Positions 49,808-59,088 of a stretch of 64,000 nt of DNA are shown piece after piece. The position numbers and the translations under genes were made by a program. Where the stretch lies: the NCBI RefSeq assembly GCF_021172065.1, contig NZ_CP087880.1, positions 1,464,583 through 1,528,582 of the forward strand, read 5' to 3'. The notes beneath the pieces are model-generated. The model was not told where the DNA came from. It was given only the letters and a program-made list of their open reading frames with translations, and did not search any database. The DNA comes from Pseudocitrobacter corydidari. GTDB lineage: Bacteria > Pseudomonadota > Gammaproteobacteria > Enterobacterales > Enterobacteriaceae. How positions within the stretch are numbered: position 1 is the stretch's first letter; every line of letters begins with the position of its first letter.

Positions 49808-51914
49808 ACACAAGCGTATGGCACTGGAAATGCTGTTAGCCGGAACGCTGGTACTCAGCATGCAAAGCCGCGCCTGTGGCCCCTTTTCGCCAAACTATTT
49901 ATTGGGTAACAGAAACTACGCGTTATTCCAAATGCCGAATGGCAGTTTTATCTTTGAAGCCCGCCATCTGGTTGAGCGCGATCCCAAATTGCCGTTATCG
50001 CAAAAAGTGGATATGGACCCCGTCGATTGGGATGAGTATGGAGATTATTACGACACGCATCAGGGTGAAAGTTATGAAAATTTCGCGCGTAAAAAACGCA
50101 AACTGGAAATTGAAGTCAAACTTCAAACGCCGTTGCCCATTGCCGAGCGACTCTACTATCTGGGCGCGCGCGATTTTTATCACGGCGTCTATGACAGCCC
50201 CTGGTTTCATCAGTTGCTGGCGCTTCCCAGGCCTGAGCAAGGCAAATGGCGGTTGAAGGCCTTGTATACGATGGCGCGTGACGTGTTTGACTCTGGTGAG
50301 GGGTCTGACTATGAACTTCAATACGATACAATGGTTTATATGAGTGATGAATCCTGGAAAAGTATTAAACTTTACCAGCAAGTCATTGATGAAGTGCGTA
50401 ATGGGGAGCCCGATCCCGAAGAACTCTCCATTGCCAGCCTGGGGCAACTGGGCTTTTATAGCTTAAATAAAGCCGATTTACCCAGCGCTATCAAATTCTA
50501 CGCTCAGCAGGCAGCGCAAGGTTCCTATTCAGGAAAAGACTCGCTGCGTAGCATTTCACGCTACCTGACAAAACAGAGTAATTTTTCCCTGCTGGAAAAA
50601 ATCATCAGCGATCCGCTGGTGCAAAAATTGATTATTGCAGAGATTTTTGTTCGCCACGACTGGGCTTATAACCAGGAAGGGTGCGCCGACGAAGACAGCA
50701 ATCGTGGCTGTGCAGTGCAACGAGATAAACTCATTAACCTGCTACTTAAACATCGGGTTAAAGGTTTTGCCTGGAGCGATCGTCTGGCGGCGCTGGCCTA
50801 TCGCAACGGCGATTATGCATTGACGCAGTCTCTATTAGAAGACGCCCCGGAAAGCGGGCTACGCGAATGGTTAAACGCCAAAATGGCGCTACGTGCCGGA
50901 GATATTCCGCTGGCCACTCGCTATTACGCTCGCGCGGCGAAATTCTTCCCTGAGGATGAAACCTGGGGGAATCCGATGACGGAAAGCGATTATTACCATG
51001 GTAATGAGATTATCGTTCCGTCGTGTCGTATTGCCAGCGAACAGGCGATTCTTGCGCTGAAACGTGATGATTATTTGCAGGCAATGGCGCTGTTTTATAA
51101 AGGCAAGGATATCTACTGGGCAGATTTAGCTGATGTGGCAGAAAGCGTATTAACGCTGCCTGAACTGCAAGCCTTTGTGGATAAAAACGTGCCTGCACCA
51201 CAGCAGCCGTTGAAACCCTTTGATCTTGCTGCATTTCAAAAAGAAGGAGGCTATTACGTTTATCCAACGCGTATTTCGAGCAACGTAAAACTTCGCGCCC
51301 TGCTGGCGAGAAGGCTGATACGTAACGGCAAGTATCAGCAGGCGGTTACTTATTTTGATATCCCCAACTATCGGGAAGCGGCGCAAAAGCTCGCCGATTT
51401 AATGGCGAAAGCGAAGCAAACAAACATCAGTAGCCGCGAGCGCGCCCAGGCGCAATACGAAGCCGCCAGGCTTTTGCGTTATAAGGGTATTGAACTTGTC
51501 GCCTATGAAATGTATCCCGATTACGCCATCACCAGTGGTCAGTATTCCTCACCTTATCGCTCTTTCACAGAAGGCGACTGGATAAGCGATAAAGAATACC
51601 AGCGCTGGGATAATGCCCTTCCGTCAAAAGAAAACAACTTCCTCCATTACCGTTGGCAGGCGGCAGAAATGGCTGGGAAAGCCGCCGATTTACTGCATCC
51701 CAAAACACAGGCATGGGCTGCCGTGTTGTGTAATGCGGCGAGCTGGGTTCGCTATCTTGATCCTGAAACCGGTGGTGAAATCTACAGGCGCTATGTGAGA
51801 AGCGGAAAGGCCTTTGACTGGGCGGCGCACTTTGGCCGCAATTGCCCGGAGCCGATGTTTGTCAAGTCTACGGAACAGGAAACGAAAATATATAACAAGG
51901 TGGAACGCGGTTAA
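49794..51914 (+). CDS. Exported CGPF-type protein of unknown function, partner of DUF3142 protein
   Basis: This 706-residue protein has a signal sequence (MLNRKHKRMALEMLLAGTLV to about residue 27) and begins its mature part with CGPFSPNYLL at Cys28. The residues before the Cys (QSRA) are not a canonical lipobox, so cleavage by signal peptidase I is as likely as lipidation. The central region is helical with repeated Ala/Leu/Tyr-rich stretches (GDIPLATRYYARAAKFFPED) that look like TPR/SEL1-type solenoid units. The start at 49794 follows GGGA; longer frames run inside the previous gene. I recall similar CGP(F/D)xPN proteins next to DUF3142 genes in other gammaproteobacteria, but no function. 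Confidence 0.75.
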   Translation: MLNRKHKRMALEMLLAGTLVLSMQSRACGPFSPNYLLGNRNYALFQMPNGSFIFEARHLVERDPKLPLSQKVDMDPVDWDEYGDYYDTHQGESYENFARKKRKLEIEVKLQTPLPIAERLYYLGARDFYHGVYDSPWFHQLLALPRPEQGKWRLKALYTMARDVFDSGEGSDYELQYDTMVYMSDESWKSIKLYQQVIDEVRNGEPDPEELSIASLGQLGFYSLNKADLPSAIKFYAQQAAQGSYSGKDSLRSISRYLTKQSNFSLLEKIISDPLVQKLIIAEIFVRHDWAYNQEGCADEDSNRGCAVQRDKLINLLLKHRVKGFAWSDRLAALAYRNGDYALTQSLLEDAPESGLREWLNAKMALRAGDIPLATRYYARAAKFFPEDETWGNPMTESDYYHGNEIIVPSCRIASEQAILALKRDDYLQAMALFYKGKDIYWADLADVAESVLTLPELQAFVDKNVPAPQQPLKPFDLAAFQKEGGYYVYPTRISSNVKLRALLARRLIRNGKYQQAVTYFDIPNYREAAQKLADLMAKAKQTNISSRERAQAQYEAARLLRYKGIELVAYEMYPDYAITSGQYSSPYRSFTEGDWISDKEYQRWDNALPSKENNFLHYRWQAAEMAGKAADLLHPKTQAWAAVLCNAASWVRYLDPETGGEIYRRYVRSGKAFDWAAHFGRNCPEPMFVKSTEQETKIYNKVERG

Positions 51915-51939
51915 CCTGCAATTGATACGTCAGGTTGTC

Positions 51940-51979
51940 ATATACAGCCGGATACCCCCCTCGCTATCCGGCTGTATAT
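51940..51979. terminator. Perfect 15-bp hairpin between convergent genes
   Basis: The 15-base arm at 51940-51954 is exactly complementary to 51965-51979 across a 10-base loop (core AGCCGGATA/TATCCGGCT). No T tract is present on either side. It may act as a bidirectional transcription barrier or be a derived REP. Confidence 0.6.
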
Positions 51980-51985
51980 CGAGCG

Positions 51986-52855
51986 TTAATCTTTCGCTTT
52001 AATTACATTATTTAAAGTTGTAATAAAAGCATCCCCAGAAATTATCGTTGGAAACATCATTGAGAATTTCTTGCTACCATGACTATCAAGCACATACAGA
52101 TTTTCTACCCAACTGTCATTCGTTATGCAATCCGTCTTATTGATGACGATGTTTTTCTCATCAATAACAATACCCTCTTTCGTCAGATAAAGAGGCTTCA
52201 GGGAAGCATCTATTTTTAAATAATCTGCGATTCGTAATGCGAATGCTCGTTTTAACCACACATTCTTCGCGCTAACGTAGTCAAACCTCACCTTCTGTCC
52301 CTGCTCGATTTTTTCCTGCAACGCTCTGCTTCTTTGCTCTGCATGAAGCTGGCGGAACAGGGAGATCAGCTTTTCCGAATCAGTATTTAACAGCGAAATG
52401 ATAATCCAGTCATTTTGTCTGGACTTACGATACGCCAGTGAATTTAACTCTCCCGAGTAATTACCTCGGCCAACCGAGAAAAGATAGACGTCCTCAATTT
52501 CACTAAAGGGGATATATGTTTCTTTCCCTCCACATCGACTGGCTATGCCTCCTTCATACACAGTGAAGGTATATTTTGCTTTAACCGACCGGGCAACGAG
52601 CAAAGTAATCGCTGCCAAAATCAACAACCCACCACCGACACCCATAAATAATATAAAGGGTGATACAGGCCAAGCCGTCGTATCAAAATAAGTTCCACCG
52701 TGCGCAGCTTCTCTTGATGTGGGGATGTTCATTAAAGAAAAACAAAGAATAGCAACACCAATGAATATTACTGCACAAACTATACATCCTATAAATCTAA
52801 ATTTCGCCCAACCGAAAACACCAAGTGTTTTCCCAGCATCCTTTGAGATATTCAT
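51986..52855 (-). CDS. Hypothetical membrane protein
   Basis: This 289-residue protein is not recognised. It has two membrane helices (about residues 19-40 and 63-88), then a cytoplasmic PH-like region (YTFTVYEGGIASRCGGKETY; IPFSEIEDVYLF) and a C-terminal soluble domain. The pattern of an edge strand with a FSEIxxVY motif recalls bacterial PH-domain membrane proteins, but this is weak. The start at 52855 follows AGGGAA by ten bases; a longer frame starts at 52885. It is transcribed alone, and the 249 bases upstream to feaB show no other gene. Confidence 0.65.
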   Translation of the reverse strand: MNISKDAGKTLGVFGWAKFRFIGCIVCAVIFIGVAILCFSLMNIPTSREAAHGGTYFDTTAWPVSPFILFMGVGGGLLILAAITLLVARSVKAKYTFTVYEGGIASRCGGKETYIPFSEIEDVYLFSVGRGNYSGELNSLAYRKSRQNDWIIISLLNTDSEKLISLFRQLHAEQRSRALQEKIEQGQKVRFDYVSAKNVWLKRAFALRIADYLKIDASLKPLYLTKEGIVIDEKNIVINKTDCITNDSWVENLYVLDSHGSKKFSMMFPTIISGDAFITTLNNVIKAKD

Positions 52856-53104
52856 CACATAATTCCCTGTATAGAGATAAGACACCTGTCACGGATATAA
52901 TCGTGACAAATAAAATGTATGTATTTATAACAGCAATCAATTATTTCTTCATTGCGCGATTTATATTACCAGCATGACGTCGTATCGAAAAGAGAAGAGG
53001 TCGGATGTGAAGGGATTTTTATAATGAGAGGTGCTTAGCCTGCCCTCTTTCCTGTTGAAAGTGGACAGCCTAAGCACTGTTATCGGCTTTATTGAAGGAT
53101 AAAC

Positions 53105-54604
53105 TTAATACCGCACGCACACCGATTTCGTTTCACACCAGCCATCCAGCCAGTCTGGCCCGAAATCGCGCCCTGTGCCTGACTGCTTCATCCCGCCAAA
53201 CGGCAGATTGGCATCGATTAAGGTGTGGCTGTTAACCCATACGGTACCGGCTTCTAAGCGGTCACCATATTCCAGCGCCTGCGACAGATTTTGCGTCCAG
53301 ACACTGGCGGTCAGGCCATATTCGGTGTCATTCGCCAGGCGCAGCGCCTCTTCGCCATCAGCGACGCGCACCAGGTTAACCACCGGGCCAAACACTTCTT
53401 CACGGGTTAAACGCAGCTTCGCATCCGGGTTAACCACCAGCGTCGGCGCGACATAGTAACCGTCGCCCGCCGGGCCGTTTGCGCCACGAATCAGCTCGGC
53501 GTTGTGCGCCTGGGCATCATCAAGGAATGAGAGCACTTTGTCACAATGCAGCCGCGAAACCAGCGGGTTGATGTGCGCTGACGGCGACATGCCCGGCCCC
53601 ACCTGCAACGACTTCACCGCCTGCTCAAAACCGCTAACCAGCGTGTCGAACAGCGGCGCTTCGATATAAATGCGCGAGCTGGCGGCGCACACCTGGCCCT
53701 GGTTGAGGAAGCTTCCGGTCATCAGACCTTCAATCACCCACTCCGGGTTCGCATCTTTCAGCACAATCGCCGGGTTTTTACCGCCCAGCTCCAGCGTCAC
53801 GCGGGTAAGACGATCGGCGGCGGTACGCGCGATCTGTTTGCCCGTGGCGGTCGAACCGGTAAAGCTCACTTTCGCCACATGGGGATGCGACGTCAGCGCC
53901 GCGCCGCACACCGTGCCGGAACCGGTTACCACGTTAAAGACGCCTTCCGGGATCCCCGCTTCCACCGCCAGTTCAGCCACGCGCAGCATGGTGAGCGGCG
54001 TGGTTTCGGATGGCTTAATCACGATAGAGCAACCTGCTGCCAGCGCGGGCATCACTTTCCACATACCAATCATCAGCGGGAAGTTCCACGGCACCACGCC
54101 CGCCACCACGCCCACCGGCTCTTTACGCGTCCACGCCTGATAGCGCGCGCCTTGCGGCAATGGAATGGAAAGATCCAGCGTTTTACCGGCGATCTTCGTC
54201 GTCAGCCCGGCGGTATAGCGCATCCAGTTCAGGGTACAACCCACTTCAAAGGCGCGGGAAATAGCGATAGATTTGCCCTGCTCCAGCGTCTCCAGTTGCG
54301 CCAGCTCTTCGCTATGCTGCTCGACCAGGTCGGCAAAACGCAGCAGGATGCGTTCACGCTCAGCCGGCAAACGCCCCGCCCAAACGCGCGACACAAACGC
54401 TTTCCACGCCGACATCACCGCCAGGTCAACATCGGCCACGCTGGCATCAGCGGTCGAGGAAATGGCCTGCCCGGTTGCCGGGTTAAAAATCGTCAGCCGC
54501 TTATCGCTCTGTGATGGCACCTGTTGGCCATCGATCCAGAGACCGTGCTGGCGGTCGAGAAATTGTTGTACGTTATTAAGTACCGCTACGTTTGCCTCTG
54601 ACAT
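53105..54604 (-). CDS. feaB: Phenylacetaldehyde dehydrogenase
   Basis: This 499-residue NAD-dependent aldehyde dehydrogenase oxidises phenylacetaldehyde from TynA to phenylacetate. The catalytic Glu ([12 protein letters not shown]) and Cys ([11 protein letters not shown]) and the cofactor motif FTGSTATG are intact. It matches E. coli FeaB over its full length. It is divergent from its activator gene feaR, and candidate FeaR sites lie 60-100 bases upstream. Confidence 0.97.
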   Translation of the reverse strand: MSEANVAVLNNVQQFLDRQHGLWIDGQQVPSQSDKRLTIFNPATGQAISSTADASVADVDLAVMSAWKAFVSRVWAGRLPAERERILLRFADLVEQHSEELAQLETLEQGKSIAISRAFEVGCTLNWMRYTAGLTTKIAGKTLDLSIPLPQGARYQAWTRKEPVGVVAGVVPWNFPLMIGMWKVMPALAAGCSIVIKPSETTPLTMLRVAELAVEAGIPEGVFNVVTGSGTVCGAALTSHPHVAKVSFTGSTATGKQIARTAADRLTRVTLELGGKNPAIVLKDANPEWVIEGLMTGSFLNQGQVCAASSRIYIEAPLFDTLVSGFEQAVKSLQVGPGMSPSAHINPLVSRLHCDKVLSFLDDAQAHNAELIRGANGPAGDGYYVAPTLVVNPDAKLRLTREEVFGPVVNLVRVADGEEALRLANDTEYGLTASVWTQNLSQALEYGDRLEAGTVWVNSHTLIDANLPFGGMKQSGTGRDFGPDWLDGWCETKSVCVRY

Positions 54605-54664
54605 AGATTTTCCTTATTACTTACCCATCGTGATTTCAGTCTACTCACTCTGTGACAATGGCGC

Positions 54665-54712
54665 TTTTTTCCCTGTGACATTCGCTTTGTCTGCTGTGAC
54701 AGGCTCCGCAAA
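54665..54712 (-). promoter_or_regulatory. Candidate tandem FeaR sites upstream of feaB
   Basis: On the minus strand TGTCACAGCAGACAAA (54686-54701) and TGTCACAGGGAAAAAA (54665-54680) both fit TGNCA-N8-AAA exactly and are 21 bases apart. A third TGTGACA occurs at 54651, and a plus-strand match TGACAGGCTCCGCAAA lies at 54697-54712. Tandem same-face sites fit AraC-family activator binding. Confidence 0.7.
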
Positions 54713-54839
54713 TAGCGACAATAGTCGGCTGCCCCCCTATAACTTGTGAGACTTCTTTCCTATAGTCAGCGTCATTAGCTTCGTTTAGCGCAACATAAAT
54801 GCAACACTGATAAAACATTTAACAGAGCGATACAGAGCC

Positions 54840-55745
54840 ATGACCCCCGTTGTAAATCGTGATTTTGAGCAGTGGCTGACCCAGATTAATCAGGTATGCG
54901 GCAACTTTGCCGGCAATCCGTTGGCGGACGATTTTGTCGGCGAGCTGGAAACCAGCTATGCCAAAGGGTTAAAACTCAGCACCGTCACCACCCGTGGCGC
55001 AACGCTGTTTCGCACCTCGCAGGAAATCAAAGGGGGCGATGACGCCTGGTTTTATACGGTGTTTCAGCTAAGTGGGCAGGCGATGATGGAGCAGGACGCG
55101 CGTCAGGTAGTGATTGGCGCGGGTGATATCTCTCTGATTGATGCCTCTCGCCCATGCTCGCTGTACTGGGAACAGGATTCGCGACAAATTTCACTTCTGC
55201 TGCCGCGCACCCTGCTGGAGCAGCATTTTCCGCATCAGAAGATCGGCTGCGCCGAGCGCCTGCCTTCTAACCTGCCAATGGTGCAGCTGAGCCATAGCCT
55301 GTTGCAGGAGAGCATGAACAACACGGCGATGTCCGAGAGTGAAAGCGAAGCCGCATTACAGGCGATGGTGTGCCTGCTGCGCCCGGTGCTGCATCAGCGT
55401 GAATCCACCCCGCCGCGCCGCGAGCGTCAGTTTCAAAAGGTGGTCACGCTGATTGACGATAATATTCGTGAAGAGACGTTGCGCCCGGAATGGATCGCTG
55501 GTGAGACGGGAATGTCGGTGCGCAGTCTGTACCGCATGTTTGCCGATAAGGGGCTGGTCGTCGCGCAGTATATTCGCAACCGTCGCCTCGATTTTTGCGC
55601 CGAGGCGATTCGTCACGCGGGGGAAGATGAGAAACTGGCCGGGATTGGTTTTAACTGGGGATTCACCGACCAGAGCCATTTTTCAACGGCCTTCAAGCAG
55701 CGTTTCGGGCTGACGCCGGGTGAGTACCGCCGTAAGAGCCGCTGA
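54840..55745 (+). CDS. feaR: FeaR, AraC-family activator of tynA and feaB
   Basis: This 301-residue regulator has an N-terminal AraC-binding-like domain (about residues 30-190) and two C-terminal helix-turn-helix motifs (EWIAGETGMSVRSLYRMFAD; AGIGFNWGFTDQSHFSTAFK). E. coli FeaR activates the amine oxidase and aldehyde dehydrogenase genes in response to aromatic amines or their aldehydes. It is divergent from feaB, and its stop meets the convergent ydbL end without a gap. Confidence 0.95.
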   Translation: MTPVVNRDFEQWLTQINQVCGNFAGNPLADDFVGELETSYAKGLKLSTVTTRGATLFRTSQEIKGGDDAWFYTVFQLSGQAMMEQDARQVVIGAGDISLIDASRPCSLYWEQDSRQISLLLPRTLLEQHFPHQKIGCAERLPSNLPMVQLSHSLLQESMNNTAMSESESEAALQAMVCLLRPVLHQRESTPPRRERQFQKVVTLIDDNIREETLRPEWIAGETGMSVRSLYRMFADKGLVVAQYIRNRRLDFCAEAIRHAGEDEKLAGIGFNWGFTDQSHFSTAFKQRFGLTPGEYRRKSR

Positions 55746-56069
55746 TTACTTGCGGATCCACTTGCCGTTCAGCCCCTGCACATACTCGCCGGGCTGCGCT
55801 TTGGCGATCAGCTTTTTGCCCGCCAGTTTCGCCACTTCATCGACCGGAATATTGTTGGTTTCCGCCAGTTGCTGATAGCTCTGGCTACGCGCCTGATTGA
55901 TGTTCTGCACCAGCGCCGTGGTCTCTTTATCCTGCTTTAAGGCCGCGATGTAGCCGCTTTGCGTCTCGCCAACGCGCCCCTGTTGACGAGCCTCATTCAA
56001 CGTCAGCGCCATCGCTTGTACGCTAAAAAGCCCCAGCGCCAGCAGCGCCCATATGCGTTTTTTCATCAT
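55746..56069 (-). CDS. ydbL: YdbL, periplasmic DUF1318 protein
   Basis: This 107-residue protein has a signal peptide (MMKKRIWALLALGLFSVQAMA) and a DUF1318 domain ending GEYVQGLNGKWIRK, as in E. coli YdbL. Recent work places it in the YdbH-YnbE intermembrane bridge pathway, where it modulates YnbE assembly. It lies seven bases after ynbE. Two adjacent ATG codons can start it. Confidence 0.93.
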   Translation of the reverse strand: MMKKRIWALLALGLFSVQAMALTLNEARQQGRVGETQSGYIAALKQDKETTALVQNINQARSQSYQQLAETNNIPVDEVAKLAGKKLIAKAQPGEYVQGLNGKWIRK

Positions 56070-56076
56070 CCTGACC

Positions 56077-56268
56077 TCAGAACAAATCGCTGCGTGATTT
56101 CAGCAGGTTTTCCACGTCTTTATCGACTTTAATGTGGATCTCATGCTCGATTTTCACGTTCATATTGATGGTGATAGGCTCTTTGGGCGCGGCCACTTCA
56201 ATGCGTGGCGTGCAGCCCGACAGCAGCGTAGTTGCCAGCAAGCCCAGCATGGCGATGGTGATTTTCAT
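56077..56268 (-). CDS. ynbE: YnbE, outer-membrane lipoprotein partner of YdbH
   Basis: This 63-residue protein has a lipobox (LLSGC, Cys at residue 19) and a short amphipathic strand-rich tail (PITINMNVKIEHEIHIKVDK). In E. coli it multimerises at the outer membrane and receives the YdbH bridge. Its ATG shares one base with the ydbH stop, showing tight coupling. Confidence 0.93.
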   Translation of the reverse strand: MKITIAMLGLLATTLLSGCTPRIEVAAPKEPITINMNVKIEHEIHIKVDKDVENLLKSRSDLF

Positions 56269-58907
56269 TATTGCTCCTTACATTCCTTGCCGCCGTCACA
56301 CCGCGACACCGGAAGCGTCGCGTGTTGCTCAAGCCATGACTGAAGATTGTCGCCAAAGCGCAGGCTTCGCCACAAATCAAAAACATTTTCCTGATGCGTG
56401 TAATTTAAATGCACCGTATTACTTTTGCCATCGACACGACTGGTGCCACTGATTCTCGCATCCAGGGTCAACATCCCGAGGTTATCTAAATTGATTTTCG
56501 TCCACGAGCGGGAAATTTCCATATAGCGCAGCCAGTTAATGGCGGCCCCGGCGGCGATATTATCGTCGACAATCGCATCCGCCATGTCTTTATCCACGCG
56601 CAGCGTCATCGGGCCGGGGTTATTCAGCCAGCCGTCTTTGATTATCCATTTGTCGTTATTCAGCCACAGCGGCAGCGCGCCGTTCATCGCTCCCGACATG
56701 GCGAACTGTTTGGTATTCACCGCGCTAATCAGCTCGCTGGTCGAGATATTTTGCAGGCGCAGCAGCGCCGGGTCATGCTGCGGCATGCGAAGCTGTTGCA
56801 TGGTGAGCTTGCCGCCCAGAATATCGACGCTGACGTTGCTTAACTGAAGCGGCGATGTTTCGCTGTACGGCCAGGTGCCTTGTAAATCGGCGGTGACGTT
56901 TTTCGCCGTGACCTGGTTGACGATTTCGGCGATACGCAGTGAGACCGGGTGACGCGTGCCTAAATCCCAGACGCCCTCTTTGAAGCGGAACGGCAGCACA
57001 AAATCGACGCCATTGACCTGGTTATCCGGCATCCAGGCGCTACCGCCCTTCAGCACGCCGTGTCCGCCCGCTTCAAAACCTTGCCCGGCGGCGGCGGAAA
57101 ACGCCACCTGGGCATAAAGCTCGCCATCGCGCAGCGCCATTTTAAGATCGGGAGGAACGAGCGGCTGGAAGACAGTTAACGACTGTTTCGGCCACCACGC
57201 CTGGCCGCGCAGACGCTCACCATCCCAACGGCCACTGAGCTGTATCGGGCCAATCGCCTGCGCGCGCAGGTTGCCTTTGAACAGGAAGAAAGTCGGGTCG
57301 CGCCCGTCAACGCTGAATTTGAACGTTGAAGGCGGCAAAACGCTGCCGCCGGTAAAGGTGGTTTCTGCTGCATCCAGCGACAGTGCGCCCTTGAACGAGG
57401 GATGCTGTTCATCGCGGTTCCAGTGGATCGGTTCCTCCAGCACCAGACGCGGTTTCGCCATCGTCATGGTGCCGTACTGCAATTTATCGAATCCCGTAGA
57501 GAGCGTGTTGAGCACGATCGCGCTGTCGCGCCACATGCCGGTGCCCTTCACGTCCCAGCGCGCCTGCATCGGCGTAAAGTGACCATCGCCCCAGTAGCGC
57601 CACTCCCAGGTGCCTTTATCCGGCAAAAAGTTCTCGGCTTTCCCATCGAGATGCAGGACAAAATCGCCAGTAGCATCTTCGTGGGCTTTTAAAATCGCCT
57701 GCAGGCGACCATCCACGCCCTGACGCGCAACTTTGACGCCCGCCAGCGGCCAGCGAATATCATCGATATTCAAAGAATCAATAATTCGCCCCCGCGAGCG
57801 CAGCAGCGCGCCGGGCAGGAAAGTCAGTGAGGGGTCAGTGAGCATACCTTTCAGATGCGCAGGCAGCACCGCATAGAGAATCAAATCTCCCTGTTTGGCC
57901 TCACCCGTCAACTGCAACGGCATATCGCTGTTTTCCATGCTGAGTTTACCGGGGCCAATCGTCAGCACGGCGTTGCCTTTCCCCGCGTCGCCTGAAGTCA
58001 GCACGTTCAGGCGGCCAGTGATTTGCATCTGCTCCAGCCCTTTCTGCCAGTCATCAATTTTCAGCCCAATGCGCCCGCTGAGCGGAATGCCGTCCTGGAA
58101 AGGCCAGCTCCAGCGACCATCGCTAAGCGTGAGCTGCTGTTCGGTGAGCGTCCAGGGAAGATCCAGCAGCGGATCCGGCTCGCCGCGCGCCATCGCCAGC
58201 AGTTGCCCCTGATTACCGTTCCAGTCCAGCTCCGCATCCACCAGCGGGGAAATTTGCGGGAGCTGGAATGTCGATTCAACATGACCCTGCACTGGTAAAC
58301 CGTCCGGCACCAGCGGCATGGTAAATTTCCCCACCAGCTTCAGCGGCGGTTCATTGTCCATCACCTGCGCTTCAAACTGACTGACGACCAGCGCTTGTCC
58401 TTTCAGGCGTGCGCGAAGTTTGGCGTCCGGCCCGTCATAATGAATTTCCTGGCGCTGCGGCGTCAGCGAAAGCGAAAGCTTGCCCTGCCACTTTTCCCAC
58501 GGCGCAAAACGCAGATTATCAATGGTAAGCCAGGTATTTGGCAGCATCGACTGCCACTCCGCCAGCGTACGCGGCGCACCCGGTACCGCATCCGATTGAG
58601 GAAGTTTGCTGAAACAAGCGGAATCAATATTGACGCTACCGGCATGCAGCTGCCAGCGGCTGGGGTGAGACAGAGAAACGTTCTCCAGACGCGCCAGCGT
58701 ACATTCACCGGCGAAATATCTCAGGTCAGGGATTTGTAATCCGCTACGCGTAATTTTGGGGCTTTGTTCAAACGCAATGCGGGTTCCGGCCGGCAGCCAG
58801 ATCCCGACGAGCGTCGGCACCCAGTAACCCAGCGTCATCGCCAGCGTTAACGGCAGGAGAATAATAAGCAGAAGTAGCGCTAAAGCGGCTTTGTATTTAC
58901 CCTTCAT
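56268..58907 (-). CDS. ydbH: YdbH, AsmA-like intermembrane phospholipid transport protein
   Basis: This 879-residue protein has an N-terminal inner-membrane anchor (KYKAALALLLLIILLPLTLA) and a long beta-rich periplasmic groove. It is one of three partly redundant AsmA-like bridges (with TamB and YhdP) that move phospholipids to the outer membrane. Length and sequence agree with K-12 YdbH. In K-12 it is directly divergent from ldhA; here a six-gene PTS locus has been inserted between them. Confidence 0.94.
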   Translation of the reverse strand: MKGKYKAALALLLLIILLPLTLAMTLGYWVPTLVGIWLPAGTRIAFEQSPKITRSGLQIPDLRYFAGECTLARLENVSLSHPSRWQLHAGSVNIDSACFSKLPQSDAVPGAPRTLAEWQSMLPNTWLTIDNLRFAPWEKWQGKLSLSLTPQRQEIHYDGPDAKLRARLKGQALVVSQFEAQVMDNEPPLKLVGKFTMPLVPDGLPVQGHVESTFQLPQISPLVDAELDWNGNQGQLLAMARGEPDPLLDLPWTLTEQQLTLSDGRWSWPFQDGIPLSGRIGLKIDDWQKGLEQMQITGRLNVLTSGDAGKGNAVLTIGPGKLSMENSDMPLQLTGEAKQGDLILYAVLPAHLKGMLTDPSLTFLPGALLRSRGRIIDSLNIDDIRWPLAGVKVARQGVDGRLQAILKAHEDATGDFVLHLDGKAENFLPDKGTWEWRYWGDGHFTPMQARWDVKGTGMWRDSAIVLNTLSTGFDKLQYGTMTMAKPRLVLEEPIHWNRDEQHPSFKGALSLDAAETTFTGGSVLPPSTFKFSVDGRDPTFFLFKGNLRAQAIGPIQLSGRWDGERLRGQAWWPKQSLTVFQPLVPPDLKMALRDGELYAQVAFSAAAGQGFEAGGHGVLKGGSAWMPDNQVNGVDFVLPFRFKEGVWDLGTRHPVSLRIAEIVNQVTAKNVTADLQGTWPYSETSPLQLSNVSVDILGGKLTMQQLRMPQHDPALLRLQNISTSELISAVNTKQFAMSGAMNGALPLWLNNDKWIIKDGWLNNPGPMTLRVDKDMADAIVDDNIAAGAAINWLRYMEISRSWTKINLDNLGMLTLDARISGTSRVDGKSNTVHLNYTHQENVFDLWRSLRFGDNLQSWLEQHATLPVSRCDGGKECKEQ

Positions 58908-59088
58908 GGGTTAATTAATATCCAGATTTATCAAGCGTAAAAGCCGTGTATGCCCGGTATTGTGTCATGATGAGCCCGTCAGTGAAAGGCGCAGTACGCT
59001 TTTAAGCGTAGATGAGAACAGCGAAACGGAAGGAAAAATTCATTAGTGAGGGAAATGTATGCACAGCAGCACGCACTTCCCTCATCGA

